Assembly: GCA_937925335.1 (NCBI GenBank)
Contig: CALEWY010000022.1
Span: 1 to 64,000 of the forward strand
Source: an uncultured Acidimicrobiales bacterium
GTDB lineage: Bacteria; Actinomycetota; Acidimicrobiia; Acidimicrobiales; SZUA-35
Length of the DNA: 64,000 nt
Reading direction: 5' to 3'
The position numbers and the translations under genes were made by a program. Every line of letters begins with the position of its first letter. The first letter of the stretch is position 1. Under the pieces are notes generated by a model that was not told where the DNA came from, made no database searches, and saw nothing but the letters and a program-made list of their open reading frames with translations. Of the stretch, positions 1-9,122 are shown piece by piece.

Positions 1-238
1 CTTCAACTCGAGATCGCCGGCCGGGGTCGACAACGTTTTTGGGCGGTGACCGTTGCGCAGGTTTGTGCGGGACAGTGTTCGTTCGTGGGGTTCGGCACCG
101 ATGCGGGTGGTGAGTTCAACGTCGATGAGTTCTTGGATGGCCTTGGTCAAGATCTCGGCCAGGTTCGCATGCCAACGGTGAATCAGCGGCGGCCAATGCG
201 TTCGACAGCGCGTTCAGGGCAGAATCGTTTGTGGTCAT
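1..238 (-). pseudogene. IS256/Mutator-type transposase, N-terminal fragment, frameshifted
   Basis: Reading leftward, an ATG at 238 opens MTTNDSALNALSNALAAA, a typical IS256-family amino terminus. That frame soon stops at a TGA. The next frame continues with LAEILTKAIQELIDVEL, then GAEPHERT and NGHRPKTLSTPAGDLEL, the usual N-terminal region of actinobacterial IS256 transposases. A frameshift near codons 20-30 therefore separates start and body, and the rest lies outside the window. The AT-richer stretch up to about 346 may hold the element end (a GTAGTGCTGTAGGTCG-like sequence on the minus strand), but I cannot confirm a terminal repeat. Confidence 0.7.
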
Positions 239-579
239 CGTGCGGTTTCCTTCTCAGTCGTGTGGTTACTTCTGAGAATCGCACGATGGCCACCACCAAA
301 GTGATGACCCCGACCTACAGCACTACGAGGGACTCACCCGACGCAGCGCTCAAAGAAGTAGAAGGATCAGGGGTGATCCGGAAAGAAGAATACGAAGGGG
401 ACCGGATCAACTGGCCCGAGCCTTGGAAGCGCGCTGTCGGAGTACTTGTTGATTGACGACGACATCTGAAGCGACCCTGCCATCGCTACGGAACGGCATG
501 AACTCGTCGTGGGTCGCCAGGTCGTCAACGATCGAATTTTCAACCGTCTCAAGCTGACAGTGTGCGGATGAAATGACAA

Positions 580-609
580 GAGCCCCGCCACCCGAAGGCA
601 ACGGGGCTC
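580..609 (-). terminator. distal hairpin downstream of nrdJ
   Basis: Perfect 8-bp stem GAGCCCCG/CGGGGCTC with a 14-nt loop. Leftward it is followed by TTGTCATTT. It is the second of two hairpins after nrdJ and probably a backup terminator. Confidence 0.55.
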
Positions 610-632
610 CTATGAACTTTCGATGTAACTGG

Positions 633-663
633 ACTGCGGTTCGGATGTGATTCGAACCGCAGT
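633..663 (-). terminator. nrdJ terminator hairpin
   Basis: Perfect 11-bp inverted repeat ACTGCGGTTCG/CGAACCGCAGT around a 9-nt loop, 20 nt past the nrdJ stop. There is no strong T-run, as is common in high-GC actinobacteria. Confidence 0.65.
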
Positions 664-683
664 CTCGGTGCTACTTCACATCA

Positions 684-3578
684 TCAGCTGCAACCGCTGG
701 TGTTTCCACAGCTTGGGCATGCGTGGCAGCTGCCGGAGCGGTTCATGGTGACACCACACTGCATACACAGCGGCGCGTCTGGATCGCTCATCGCCTGCTG
801 CGTTGGCGCAACGGGCGCCTGGGCAACCGGGGCCTGAGCCTCAGCAACTGGGGCCGGAGCCTGTGCTGCTTCCATCTTGTTGAGGATGTCGTCAGCGGAA
901 TCGACCGAAGGCGGATCCGATGCCATCTCCGAGCCCTGAACGCTCACGGCCTCGTCGACGCCGGGAAGGGTCTGCTGGGTGCGCTCACCGGTGGTGAAGA
1001 TTCCCATCTCGGCACGCTCGCTCGGGTCCATATAGAGGACGGCAAGCTTGCGGAAGAGGTAGTCCATGAGCGACGTGGCGATGCGGACATCGGGATCGTC
1101 GGTCATGCCGGCCGGCTCGAAACGCATGCCGGTGAAGGTCTCGACGAAGTTGCGAAGTGGCACGCCGTACTGCAGACCGTGGCTGATACTGATGGCCAGG
1201 GCGTCCATGATGCCGGCCATCGTCGAACCCTGCTTCGACACACGGAGGAAGACCTCGCCCGGGCGGCCATCGTCGTACTCGCCGACGGTGACGAAGCCCT
1301 TGCAGTCGGCGACTCGGAAGTCGAAGGTGCGGCTGCGGCGGTCACGAGGGAGCTTCTCGCGGACAGGCTTGTAAACGATCTTCTCGACAACTTCGGTGAC
1401 CTGAGCGACCGCTGCATCAGCGGCTGCTGCGGCGTCGTCTTCGGCGTTCTGCTTGTCCGACTTGGCCATGCTCAGCGGCTGGGCCACCTTGCAGTTGTCG
1501 CGGTAGATGGCGATTGCCTTCACGCCCATCTGCCAAGCGTCGATGTGGAGCTGCTCCACTTCTTCGACGGTGACTTCTTCTGGCATGTTGACGGTCTTGG
1601 AGATGGCGCCGGAGATGAACGGCTGCACAGCGGCCATCATCTTGACGTGCCCGAGGTAGTGGATCGGGTTGTCGCCCATGGAGCAGGCGAAGACGCTGAT
1701 GTGATCGGGGTTGAGGCCCGGTGCACCGAGGATCGTCTTGTTGACGTCGATGTACTCGGTGATGGCTTCAATCTGAGCATCGTCATAGCCAAGGCGACGA
1801 AGCGCACGTGGCACCGACTGGTTCACGATCATCATCGTGCCGCCACCGACGAGCTTCTTCATCTTGCACAGACCGAGGTCAGGCTCGATGCCGGTGGTGT
1901 CACAGTCCATGAGAAGGCCGATGGTTCCGGTCGGCGCAAGCACGGTGGCCTGAGCGTTGCGAACACCAACGGCGGGAGCGAGCTCCACAACGTTGTCCCA
2001 CGCCTGCTGAGCAGCCGAGAGGATGTCGACGGGAGCAAGCTCTTCGTCGATCGACGAGTTGGCTTCTTGGTGCTGGCGGAGCACTCGGAGCATCGGCTCT
2101 TCGTTCTCGGCGTAACCAGCGTGGGGGCCCATCCGGGCGGCGATCTTGGCCGAGGTCTGGTAGGCCTGGCCGGTCATCAGCGAGGTGATGGTTGCGGCGT
2201 AGGCACGACCCTCATCGGAGTCGTAGGGAAGGCCGAGGTTCATCAGCAGGGCGCCGATGTTGGCGTAGCCGAGGCCGAGCTGACGGAAGTTCAGCGAGGT
2301 CTCACCGATGTTCTCGGTCGGGTAGTCGGCGCGGCCGACGAGGATCTCCTGGGCGGTGAAGAAGGTTTCACAGGCGGAGGTGAAGCCGTTGACATCGAAG
2401 GTGTCGTCATCTTCGAGGAAGGTGAGGAGGTTGAGGCTGGCCAGGTTGCACGCCGAGTTGTCGAGGTGCATGTATTCCGAGCAGGGGTTCGAGCCGTTGA
2501 TCTTGCCGGTGTTGGCCGAGGTGTGCCAGCGGTTGATCGTGGAGTCGTACTGCATGCCCGGGTCGGCGCACTCCCAGGTGCTCTGGGAGAACTGACGCAT
2601 GAGGTCACGAGCCTGCACGGTGCGGATGACTTCGCCGGTGGTGCGGGCGAGCAGATCCCAGGGGCCATCGTCGAGCACGGCCTGCATGAACTCGTCGGTC
2701 ACACGAACCGAGTTGTTTGCGTTCTGGTACTGGATCGAGTGGCTGTCTGCGCCATCGAGGTCCATGTCGAAGCCGGCCTCACGGAGCACACGGGCCTTGC
2801 GCTCTTCGGTGGCCTTGCACCAGATGAACTCTTCGATGTCTGGGTGATCGATGTCGAGCATGACCATCTTGGCCGCACGGCGGGTCTTGCCGCCCGACTT
2901 GATGGTGCCGGCTGAGGAGTCGGCGCCACGCATGAAGCTGACGGGGCCGGAGGCGGTGCCGCCGCCCTTGAGGAGCTCGGCGCTCGAACGAATGCCGGAC
3001 AGGTTGATGCCAGCACCGGAGCCGCCCTTGAAGATGACGCCCTCTTCGACGTACCAGTTCAAGATGGCGTCCATCTTGTCCTCGACGGCGAGGATGAAAC
3101 ATGCCGACGCCTGCTGGGGAACACCCTTCACGCCGATGTTGAACCACACCGGTGAGTTGAAGGCACCCTTTTGGTGGATGATGAGGTACTTGAGCTCGTC
3201 GGAGAAGAGGCGGGCTTCGTCATCGGAGGTGAAGTAGCCGCCCTCGGTGCCCCAGTTGGTGATCGTGTCGACCACACGGTCGGCGACCTGCTTGAGCGAC
3301 CACTCACGCTCGGGGAGGCCGAGGGTTCCACGGAAGTACTTCTGCGCCAAGATGTTCGTGGCATTGACCGACCAGGTGCTCGGAACTTCAACACCGAGCT
3401 GCTCGAAGGCGACTTCGCCAGTCTTCCAATTCGAGATGCGAGCGTCACGACGTTCCCAGGTCACCGTGTCATACGGATGCACCTCCGGGGTCGTGAAGGT
3501 GCGGCGGAGGCCGATACCGGCGGAACCACCATTGGTTCGGACGTCGGTGAGGTCGATCGTGTCAGGCGCGAGTGCCAT
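684..3578 (-). CDS. nrdJ: vitamin B12-dependent ribonucleotide reductase (class II)
   Basis: Cytosolic adenosylcobalamin-dependent reductase that converts ribonucleotides to deoxyribonucleotides, 964 aa, the usual length for the large NrdJ subfamily. Visible family motifs are FNSPVWFNIG near residue 140, NPCSEY near 350, and PTGTIGLLMDCDTTGIEPD in the C-terminal half of the barrel. After a linker rich in Ala, Pro and Gln, the protein ends in a Cys-rich tail (CMQCGVTMNRSGSCHACPSC). That tail is typical of NrdJ and probably carries the redox cysteines that re-reduce the active site. The ATG at 3578 is preceded by AGGAG 11 nt upstream. nrdR lies 4.6 kb away, so repression by NrdR is likely, but I could not identify NrdR boxes or a cobalamin riboswitch upstream. 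Confidence 0.97.
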   Translation of the reverse strand: MALAPDTIDLTDVRTNGGSAGIGLRRTFTTPEVHPYDTVTWERRDARISNWKTGEVAFEQLGVEVPSTWSVNATNILAQKYFRGTLGLPEREWSLKQVADRVVDTITNWGTEGGYFTSDDEARLFSDELKYLIIHQKGAFNSPVWFNIGVKGVPQQASACFILAVEDKMDAILNWYVEEGVIFKGGSGAGINLSGIRSSAELLKGGGTASGPVSFMRGADSSAGTIKSGGKTRRAAKMVMLDIDHPDIEEFIWCKATEERKARVLREAGFDMDLDGADSHSIQYQNANNSVRVTDEFMQAVLDDGPWDLLARTTGEVIRTVQARDLMRQFSQSTWECADPGMQYDSTINRWHTSANTGKINGSNPCSEYMHLDNSACNLASLNLLTFLEDDDTFDVNGFTSACETFFTAQEILVGRADYPTENIGETSLNFRQLGLGYANIGALLMNLGLPYDSDEGRAYAATITSLMTGQAYQTSAKIAARMGPHAGYAENEEPMLRVLRQHQEANSSIDEELAPVDILSAAQQAWDNVVELAPAVGVRNAQATVLAPTGTIGLLMDCDTTGIEPDLGLCKMKKLVGGGTMMIVNQSVPRALRRLGYDDAQIEAITEYIDVNKTILGAPGLNPDHISVFACSMGDNPIHYLGHVKMMAAVQPFISGAISKTVNMPEEVTVEEVEQLHIDAWQMGVKAIAIYRDNCKVAQPLSMAKSDKQNAEDDAAAAADAAVAQVTEVVEKIVYKPVREKLPRDRRSRTFDFRVADCKGFVTVGEYDDGRPGEVFLRVSKQGSTMAGIMDALAISISHGLQYGVPLRNFVETFTGMRFEPAGMTDDPDVRIATSLMDYLFRKLAVLYMDPSERAEMGIFTTGERTQQTLPGVDEAVSVQGSEMASDPPSVDSADDILNKMEAAQAPAPVAEAQAPVAQAPVAPTQQAMSDPDAPLCMQCGVTMNRSGSCHACPSCGNTSGCS

Positions 3579-4551
3579 TGGAATTCGTTGCTCCTAGAGG
3601 GGATGCTCGGCTGAGGACAGGTGTGCCACCGGTGACGTGGAGTGGCGAAGAAGCGTGCCTGTGAAGAAACAAGTTCTTCGAGGGAAACATTTCCTCCGCG
3701 GCACCGAATTCGGGCCTCAGACGAGGGAGTTGCGGGTTCGATTTTCTGGTGGCCAGCGGGCTGACCGAGTGAGTGGAGATGGTTGTGGACTGGCAGTTGC
3801 CTTCGGTTCACAGGAACCCGGCTACTGCGGAGACTGGCACTGCCATTTCTTGGTGCGGGCGCTCAGAAAGAGCGCTCGCTCCGCAAATTGACCAGTAACC
3901 GTGCCCCACTCCCACGTCTTGTGCTTGTCGCCGCTCTGGTATTCATTCGCACAGCATCTCGAGGCCCTGGTTTGGCGCTTGCTCCAGAGACTTCTGGAGC
4001 CCGTTTCCCGGGTGACCGGTGCCCTGAGAGGCTGAAACAGTGTGACAAACCGCATTTTCGGTGGACCACTAGATGTTGTGTGACCGACTCCCGAAAGGGA
4101 GGCTCGGAGCACAAGATGTGGATGAGTATTACAACACCGTAATTACACGAATGTCAACGTTTCGTTCGATTTCTTCGGTCGAATCTCGGCCGACTTCCGT
4201 CGGACCCAGATGGAATCTGGCGTCCAGCGATGAGCACCGGCTGGTTGGGCCGAACGAAGTGTGTGGGTTGGGGTGAGAAAGCTCCTGGAGGGTCGCCCCA
4301 CCGTTCACACAACTCGTCCTAGAGGGCTCAGAGGAGACCCCGACATGCCACACACTCCGCACCGGCCCAACCCGGCTGTTCGACAACATAGGAAGGTCGG
4401 CTTGTGGATTGGAAGAGGACGGGCTGTGGATTTCGAAGAGATGCTGTGGATGGAGATGGGACAGAGCGGGTGAGGACCCGACAAGGGGTTTTCGTCACCT
4501 TTTGCAACCGCTCAATCTGACCATTTTCCTGCGGCCAGGTACTGTCCTGCG
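3579..4551. other. 973-bp intergenic region between nrdJ and acyl-CoA dehydrogenase
   Basis: Divergent control region with no credible coding sequence. Possible short frames show no recognisable domain or good ribosome site. Two small hairpins are visible: GCGCTC/GAGCGC with loop AGAAA at 3859-3875, and CTCCC/GGGAG closed by GAAA near 4090-4103. It is AT-richer around 4120-4200. The promoters of both flanking genes must lie here. Its length would allow a small RNA, but none matches a family I know. Confidence 0.5.
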
Positions 4552-5799
4552 ATGGACCTCACGCCAACGACCGACGATGGATTCCGCGCACGGATTCGCA
4601 CCTTTCTCGATGAGAACCTCCCCGCTGACTTCGCAGGCATCGGCGCCCTCGAAGGTGAGGAACGCCAGCAGTTCTTGGAAGCGTGGCGTCAGACACTCAG
4701 CGACAACAACCTGCTCGCCCTCTCGTGGCCGGCCGATGTGGGCGGCGCTGGGCTGAGCGCGGCCGAGACCGTCACCCTGCATGAAGAGTTCGCCAAACGG
4801 GGCGCTCCAACCGGTGGAAGCAACGACGCCTTTGGCATCTCGATGCTCGGCAACACCCTCCTCGCGATGGGGACCGAGGAGCAAAAGGCACACTTCATCC
4901 CCAGGATCCTCTCAGGCGAGGATCGCTGGTGTCAGGGCTACAGCGAGCCCGGAGCTGGCTCTGACCTTGCCGGTCTCGGAACCAAAGCGATGCTCGACGG
5001 TGATCAATGGATCATCAACGGTCAAAAGATCTGGACGTCGGCTGGCCAGCACGCCAACTGGATCTTCGTCCTGGCTCGCACCGCCCCCGATTCTCCAAAG
5101 CACCAGGGCATCACGTTCCTCCTCGTCCCGATGGATCAGCCAGGAGTCGAGCTGCGCCCGATCACCAACATCACCGGCCAAGATCACTTCAACGAGGTGT
5201 TCTTCACCGACGCTGTTTGCCCGGCCGATCACGTTGTTGGTGAGGTCAACAACGGGTGGGCCGTCGCCAATACGTTGCTCGCCAACGAACGAGGCGCCGG
5301 AGCCACGGTGACCCCCATGCGCTTCCGGGCCGAACTCGATCGGCTTGTGGAGTTGTGCGTCAAGCGCGAGCTCACCGACGATCCGCTCGTTCGCCAAACG
5401 CTTGCCGAGGCGCACACCCGCGTCGAGCTGCTTCGTTACGCCGGCATGCGAGCTTTGACGAACTACCTCGCTGGCCGTCCTCCTGGCCCGGAGTCGTCGA
5501 TCTTCAAGCTCGCATGGAGTGAGCACCACTCAAAGACCACGAACGACATCTTGAACCTCATCGGCCCCGATGCCTTGATCGACGGCGACAACACCACCGC
5601 GGCCGGCCTGGGGGCGCCCGACATCGGTGTTCCAAACAACCCGGCCACGCTCGCGTACAGCTTCCAGATGGCCCGCTCCGGCACGATCTACGCTGGCACC
5701 AGCCAAGTCCAGCGCAACATCATCGGCGAGCGCGTGCTCGGACTCCCGAAGGAACCACGGGCAGACGCCGGCCCATGGAACGAATACGACAAGGGTTGA
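4552..5799 (+). CDS. acyl-CoA dehydrogenase family protein
   Basis: FAD-dependent dehydrogenase of 415 aa, the usual length, that would introduce the alpha-beta double bond in an acyl-CoA thioester. The N-terminal helical domain runs to about residue 115. The mid beta domain has GYSEPGAGSDLAGL and QKIWTSAGQHANW, flavin- and substrate-contacting motifs of the family. The C-terminal helical domain ends with the signature MARSGTIYAGTSQVQRNIIG followed by ERVLGLP. It stands alone, with no partner ACAD, enoyl-CoA hydratase or thiolase nearby, so the substrate cannot be read from context. It faces away from nrdJ and is followed 13 bp later by a RibD-like gene, possibly cotranscribed. Confidence 0.93.
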   Translation: MDLTPTTDDGFRARIRTFLDENLPADFAGIGALEGEERQQFLEAWRQTLSDNNLLALSWPADVGGAGLSAAETVTLHEEFAKRGAPTGGSNDAFGISMLGNTLLAMGTEEQKAHFIPRILSGEDRWCQGYSEPGAGSDLAGLGTKAMLDGDQWIINGQKIWTSAGQHANWIFVLARTAPDSPKHQGITFLLVPMDQPGVELRPITNITGQDHFNEVFFTDAVCPADHVVGEVNNGWAVANTLLANERGAGATVTPMRFRAELDRLVELCVKRELTDDPLVRQTLAEAHTRVELLRYAGMRALTNYLAGRPPGPESSIFKLAWSEHHSKTTNDILNLIGPDALIDGDNTTAAGLGAPDIGVPNNPATLAYSFQMARSGTIYAGTSQVQRNIIGERVLGLPKEPRADAGPWNEYDKG

Positions 5800-5812
5800 T
5801 CAACCGCACTTG

Positions 5813-6625
5813 ATGACACCAACCGACGAATCCGGCCCACTCCCCCACGCCTCGCCAACCACCGAGGCGGGCCAACCCGGATCGCTCCCCAGGGCCATGC
5901 CCGACGATCTCCTCGGCGCCCTGACGCTCGAGGATCGACCGGGCACACCGGAGCGACCCTGGGTCTTCTCAAACATGATCACGAGCCTGGACGGCTCAGC
6001 AGCCATCGACGGGCTGTCGTCCAAGCTCGGCGGCCCGTCCGATCTTGCGCTTCTGCTGGGCTTACGAGCCATGGCGTCAGCGTTGCTGGTCGGGTCGACC
6101 AACGTGGCAAACGAGGGCTATCGGGTTCCCGATCCGTCGCCTGAGATCGCCGCAGTGCGGGTGGCGGCCGGGCTCGATCAACGCATGACGATTGCCATCG
6201 TGAGCGCCAGCCTGACGATCTCAACCGATGCTCCAGTGTTCGCCGATCCGACGTATCGGCCACTCATCCTCACGACGAGATCGGCACCGAGCGAGGGCAA
6301 GCGCCGGCTCGATGATGTTGCCGACATCGTCGAGTGTGGCCATCAGCAGGTCGATCTCGCCAAGGCGGTCGCCAAACTCGGACGCCGAGGCCATGGCCGG
6401 GTGCTCGTCGAGGGTGGCCCAACACTCAACGGTGGAGTGGTTGAGGCCGACCTGCTCGACGAGTGGAACATGACCATCTCCCCACTGCTCGTCGGCGGGC
6501 CCGCCCCACGCGCCGCCCACGGCGCGTCCCAGTCAGAACCACGATCGTTCGACCTCGAGCGACTGTGGCTTCAGGATGGCTTGCTCTTCGGGCGCTGGCT
6601 TCACGAACGCCACCGCTCGAGCTAA
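5813..6625 (+). CDS. RibD C-terminal / dihydrofolate reductase-like pyrimidine reductase family protein
   Basis: 270 aa, resembling the C-terminal reductase domain of RibD. VFSNMITSLDGSAAIDG near the start and VLVEGGPTLNGGVVEADLLDE near residue 200 are the conserved nucleotide and substrate-binding motifs. It lacks the deaminase half of RibD. Family members reduce a ribosylaminopyrimidine or related pteridine-like substrate with NADPH, but a stand-alone copy outside a rib operon cannot be assigned. I chose the ATG at 5813, 13 bp after the acyl-CoA dehydrogenase stop. A longer frame would run back inside that gene. The stop overlaps the convergent transglycosylase stop by 4 bp (CTAA). Confidence 0.85.
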   Translation: MTPTDESGPLPHASPTTEAGQPGSLPRAMPDDLLGALTLEDRPGTPERPWVFSNMITSLDGSAAIDGLSSKLGGPSDLALLLGLRAMASALLVGSTNVANEGYRVPDPSPEIAAVRVAAGLDQRMTIAIVSASLTISTDAPVFADPTYRPLILTTRSAPSEGKRRLDDVADIVECGHQQVDLAKAVAKLGRRGHGRVLVEGGPTLNGGVVEADLLDEWNMTISPLLVGGPAPRAAHGASQSEPRSFDLERLWLQDGLLFGRWLHERHRSS

Positions 6626-8064
6626 CCCTCGTAGGTCGGCGGTAGATCGATCTGAGCCAAGTACTCGTCGGAGATCCGGATCACATCGGATCCGTAGACC
6701 GTCGAGCGGTTGTAGCCGAGAAGTGCCTGGCGGAAACTCGGCTGCGAGTCGAGACCCGCGTTGCGGCGACACAAGTGTCCGGCTGCGGCGAGTGCTGCGT
6801 CGTACAGGTTGTGCGGGTCAGCCTCACCGTCACCGTTTCCGTCTCGGCCAAAGATCGCCCAGCTCGTCGGGATGAACTGCATCGGACCAACCGCACGGTC
6901 CCACTCGAGGTTGCCGTCATAGACGCCGCCATCGGAGTCGGGAATCGCCAACCACGGATCACCATCGAGCACCGGACCGAGGATCTCTCCGTCGGTCCGA
7001 CCATCCGAACCAACGGTGTTGCCACCGAAGCTTCCATGGCGGCTTTCGACCTTGCCGATGCCGGCAAGGTGGTGCCAGCTCACTCGACAACTCGGATCCT
7101 CTACTGCGGTGATCGACGCCGCGGTCACGTAGGCGTTCAACACGACGTAGGGGATGTCCGTTCCCGAGTAGCTGCTGGCGAGAAGTTCTCGTTCGAACGC
7201 TGGCGCTCTCGTCTCGATGCGTTGTGTCGCGTCGATTCGATCGACCTCGGCGGCAGCGGCGTCGACGATCGCCTGAGCGAGATCGCCTTCACGCTGTTCA
7301 CGGTCAGCCTCCAGGCCGTCGACCACCAAGTCGGCTTCGACTTGGCGAGCAACAGCATCGGCAGCCTCACCCGTGAGGTAGTCCTCCGAGACTTGCGTGA
7401 GGGTTCGTTGCCCGATCTCATCGGGTGCCGGGGCCAGCGATGACACCTCGACGGTCTCGAACCCAACGAAGGTGGCGACGGCAAAGTCGGTGAGGTGCTC
7501 CTCAGCAGCGTCTCGCTCAGCGTTTGCCTCGGAGAGCTCGGCCCGCCCATCGAGCAGTTGCACATCGAGTGTGGTGATCCGTTGGTTGGCAAGCGCCTGC
7601 TCACCCGTCGCCACCAAGAATCGATCCGAAGCATCGAGACGGTCGACGAGGGCTTCTCGCAGTGCTCCGGCCGAGCCGCCGGTGCTGGTCGTGTCGATGC
7701 GTAAACCTTCGACCAGGCTTGGGTGCAACAGGCCGGGCTCAGGGATCAAAAGCTGGAGGGCAACGCTGCCAGGATCGGCTGCGGCCAATTCGTTTGGTGG
7801 TGGACCAATGACGTCGTCGATCGCATCCTGGTCAACCGCGACAACCCGTTCGCCACCGCTTTGATCAGCACCGCTCGGATCAACACCGTCCGATTCAGCA
7901 CCGCTCTGATCACCGCCCTCGACCTCCTGGGAACGAGTGGTCGGCTCCGCAACAACACCATCAGCCGGCGCGACTCCAACGACAACCGAAAGGAGCGACA
8001 GCGTTGCGATCCCGAGCGCGCCGGATCGACGCGGGAACGCCAACTTGCGCAGAGACGGGAACAT
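6622..8064 (-). CDS. secreted lytic murein transglycosylase (SLT_2/MltB-like)
   Basis: 480 aa. Residues 1-40 form a signal peptide with basic residues, a hydrophobic core (ALGIATLSLLSVVVGVA) and a small-residue cleavage region. A low-complexity Asp/Gly/Ser stretch and a helical, probably coiled-coil region (about 150-290) precede the C-terminal catalytic domain. That domain has HLAGIGKVESRHGSFGGN, where Glu is the likely catalytic acid, then AVGPMQFIPTSWAIFGRDGN and NLYDAALAAAGHLC. An Asp-rich segment DGNGDGEADPHN resembles a calcium loop. It should cleave peptidoglycan with 1,6-anhydro product formation outside the membrane. It converges on the RibD-like gene. Confidence 0.9.
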   Translation of the reverse strand: MFPSLRKLAFPRRSGALGIATLSLLSVVVGVAPADGVVAEPTTRSQEVEGGDQSGAESDGVDPSGADQSGGERVVAVDQDAIDDVIGPPPNELAAADPGSVALQLLIPEPGLLHPSLVEGLRIDTTSTGGSAGALREALVDRLDASDRFLVATGEQALANQRITTLDVQLLDGRAELSEANAERDAAEEHLTDFAVATFVGFETVEVSSLAPAPDEIGQRTLTQVSEDYLTGEAADAVARQVEADLVVDGLEADREQREGDLAQAIVDAAAAEVDRIDATQRIETRAPAFERELLASSYSGTDIPYVVLNAYVTAASITAVEDPSCRVSWHHLAGIGKVESRHGSFGGNTVGSDGRTDGEILGPVLDGDPWLAIPDSDGGVYDGNLEWDRAVGPMQFIPTSWAIFGRDGNGDGEADPHNLYDAALAAAGHLCRRNAGLDSQPSFRQALLGYNRSTVYGSDVIRISDEYLAQIDLPPTYEG

Positions 8065-8147
8065 CCGGTTCCCATCGGCACTTCCACCACCCTCGTTGAG
8101 GGCAACAGTGCGTTCTGACGATGCGTTTTAGCGGGGCGGTTGTGACG

Positions 8148-8597
8148 TTACGGGCGCTTGATCAAGCGCATTTCACGTTCGAAGTCGTCAACGTCAGAGA
8201 AGCCCTTGTAGACCGACGCAAAACGCAACGCAGCCACGGGATCTCGCGATCGAAGGCGGTCGAGCACGGCGAGGCCAACCCATTCCGAGCTCAGCTCTGG
8301 ACCGATCAACCTGGCTTCTTCTTCGATCTCCGCAGCAATGGTCTCAAAGTCGCTGTCGGTGAGGGGGCGACCCTTGGCCGATGCCCGGAGGCCACGAGCG
8401 ATGTTGGAGCGATCGAACGAAACCCTGGTTCCGTCACGTTTCACGACAACCAGAGGGAGCTCTTCCACTCGCTCGAACGTGGTGAAACGAGTGCTGCATG
8501 CACTGCACTCGCGGCGCCTCCGAGTGGACGCTCCATCGTCGGATGAGCGCGAGTCGATCACCTTCGATTCGACGTCATCGCACGATGGGCACCGCAT
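8148..8597 (-). CDS. nrdR: transcriptional repressor NrdR
   Basis: Zinc-ribbon/ATP-cone repressor of ribonucleotide reductase genes. The start is the ATG at 8597, giving 149 aa, the family norm. MRCPSC and ECSACSTRFTTFER supply the two zinc CxxC pairs, and the ATP-cone runs from about residue 46 (LVVVKRDGTRVSFDRSNI). GGTGATC just upstream fits a ribosome site. An upstream in-frame extension to 8693 has no family similarity. The gene lies downstream of the small membrane gene at 8694-9101 and could be on the same transcript. Likely targets include nrdJ in this window. Confidence 0.96.
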   Translation of the reverse strand: MRCPSCDDVESKVIDSRSSDDGASTRRRRECSACSTRFTTFERVEELPLVVVKRDGTRVSFDRSNIARGLRASAKGRPLTDSDFETIAAEIEEEARLIGPELSSEWVGLAVLDRLRSRDPVAALRFASVYKGFSDVDDFEREMRLIKRP

Positions 8598-8693
8598 CTG
8601 ATCACCGTAGCCAGATGACGGTGAAGTGCTTGGCGCAGGACGAGGGAACTTTGGGGCAGTTCCGCCCAAGAAGGCCCGCTCGAAAAGGGACAA

Positions 8694-9101
8694 TCAGTCG
8701 GCGACCGACAGCACGATCTCGGCGTCGGAAAGCACCGATGTTGGTGTCTGATCGGAGGCATCGAGCGTGGCGGGTGAACCTTGGGCAAACCGCACGCCGA
8801 TCAACGCACCAGCGATGACACAGGCCAGCACCAACATCCGCAATGCCGCCACCGTCTGGGTGCGAACCGATGACACCTGCGTGACCGCTGCAGTGACGGT
8901 CGAGGTGATCGCCGTTGCCGTTGCTTCTGCGCCCGAGGCGAGACCGGCAGGCACTGCGAACTCAGGGACTGCAAACTCTGGAACCGTGAGCTCGGGCACC
9001 GCCTGCAAGTGACGACGCCCGCCTTGGGCGTTGCGCTTCGTCCGGGCCGGACGGGCCTCGAACCGAGGAGCGGTCATGTTTGGATTGATTAGAGCAACCA
9101 T
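8694..9101 (-). CDS. small single-pass membrane protein divergent from lexA; putative SOS-induced division inhibitor by position
   Basis: 135 aa. A basic cytoplasmic N-terminus (FEARPARTKRNAQGGRRH) leads to a Pro/Val/Ala repeat (VPELTVPEFAVPEFAVP) and an Ala/Thr-rich stretch. One transmembrane helix follows near residue 85 (MLVLACVIAGALIGVRFA), with a short outside tail. AGGAGA 8 nt upstream supports the ATG at 9101. The order lexA / divergent membrane gene / nrdR matches mycobacteria, where Rv2719c (ChiZ) sits at this place, as DivS and YneA do in other Gram-positives. Those proteins are SOS-induced cell-division inhibitors, usually with a LysM domain. No LysM is seen here, so the function is inferred from position and the LexA boxes only. 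Confidence 0.8.
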   Translation of the reverse strand: MVALINPNMTAPRFEARPARTKRNAQGGRRHLQAVPELTVPEFAVPEFAVPAGLASGAEATATAITSTVTAAVTQVSSVRTQTVAALRMLVLACVIAGALIGVRFAQGSPATLDASDQTPTSVLSDAEIVLSVAD

Positions 9102-9122
9102 GTGGCCATTCTCCTGAGGGGG

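Noticed and set aside
633-663. tRNA-like sequence containing GGTTCG and TTCGAACC
   Set aside because: It is a simple 11-bp hairpin with no cloverleaf; it reads better as the nrdJ terminator.
723-2915. 730-codon open frame on the strand opposite nrdJ
   Set aside because: It is a high-GC antisense shadow of nrdJ, with His/Asp/Val-rich composition and no domain.
3579-3900. Cobalamin riboswitch expected upstream of a B12-dependent reductase
   Set aside because: I looked for the B12-box and its conserved flanks on the minus strand and did not find a convincing set.
4000-4060. CTGAGAGGCTGAAAC resembling part of a TPP riboswitch
   Set aside because: The other conserved THI-box helices and the second conserved block are missing.
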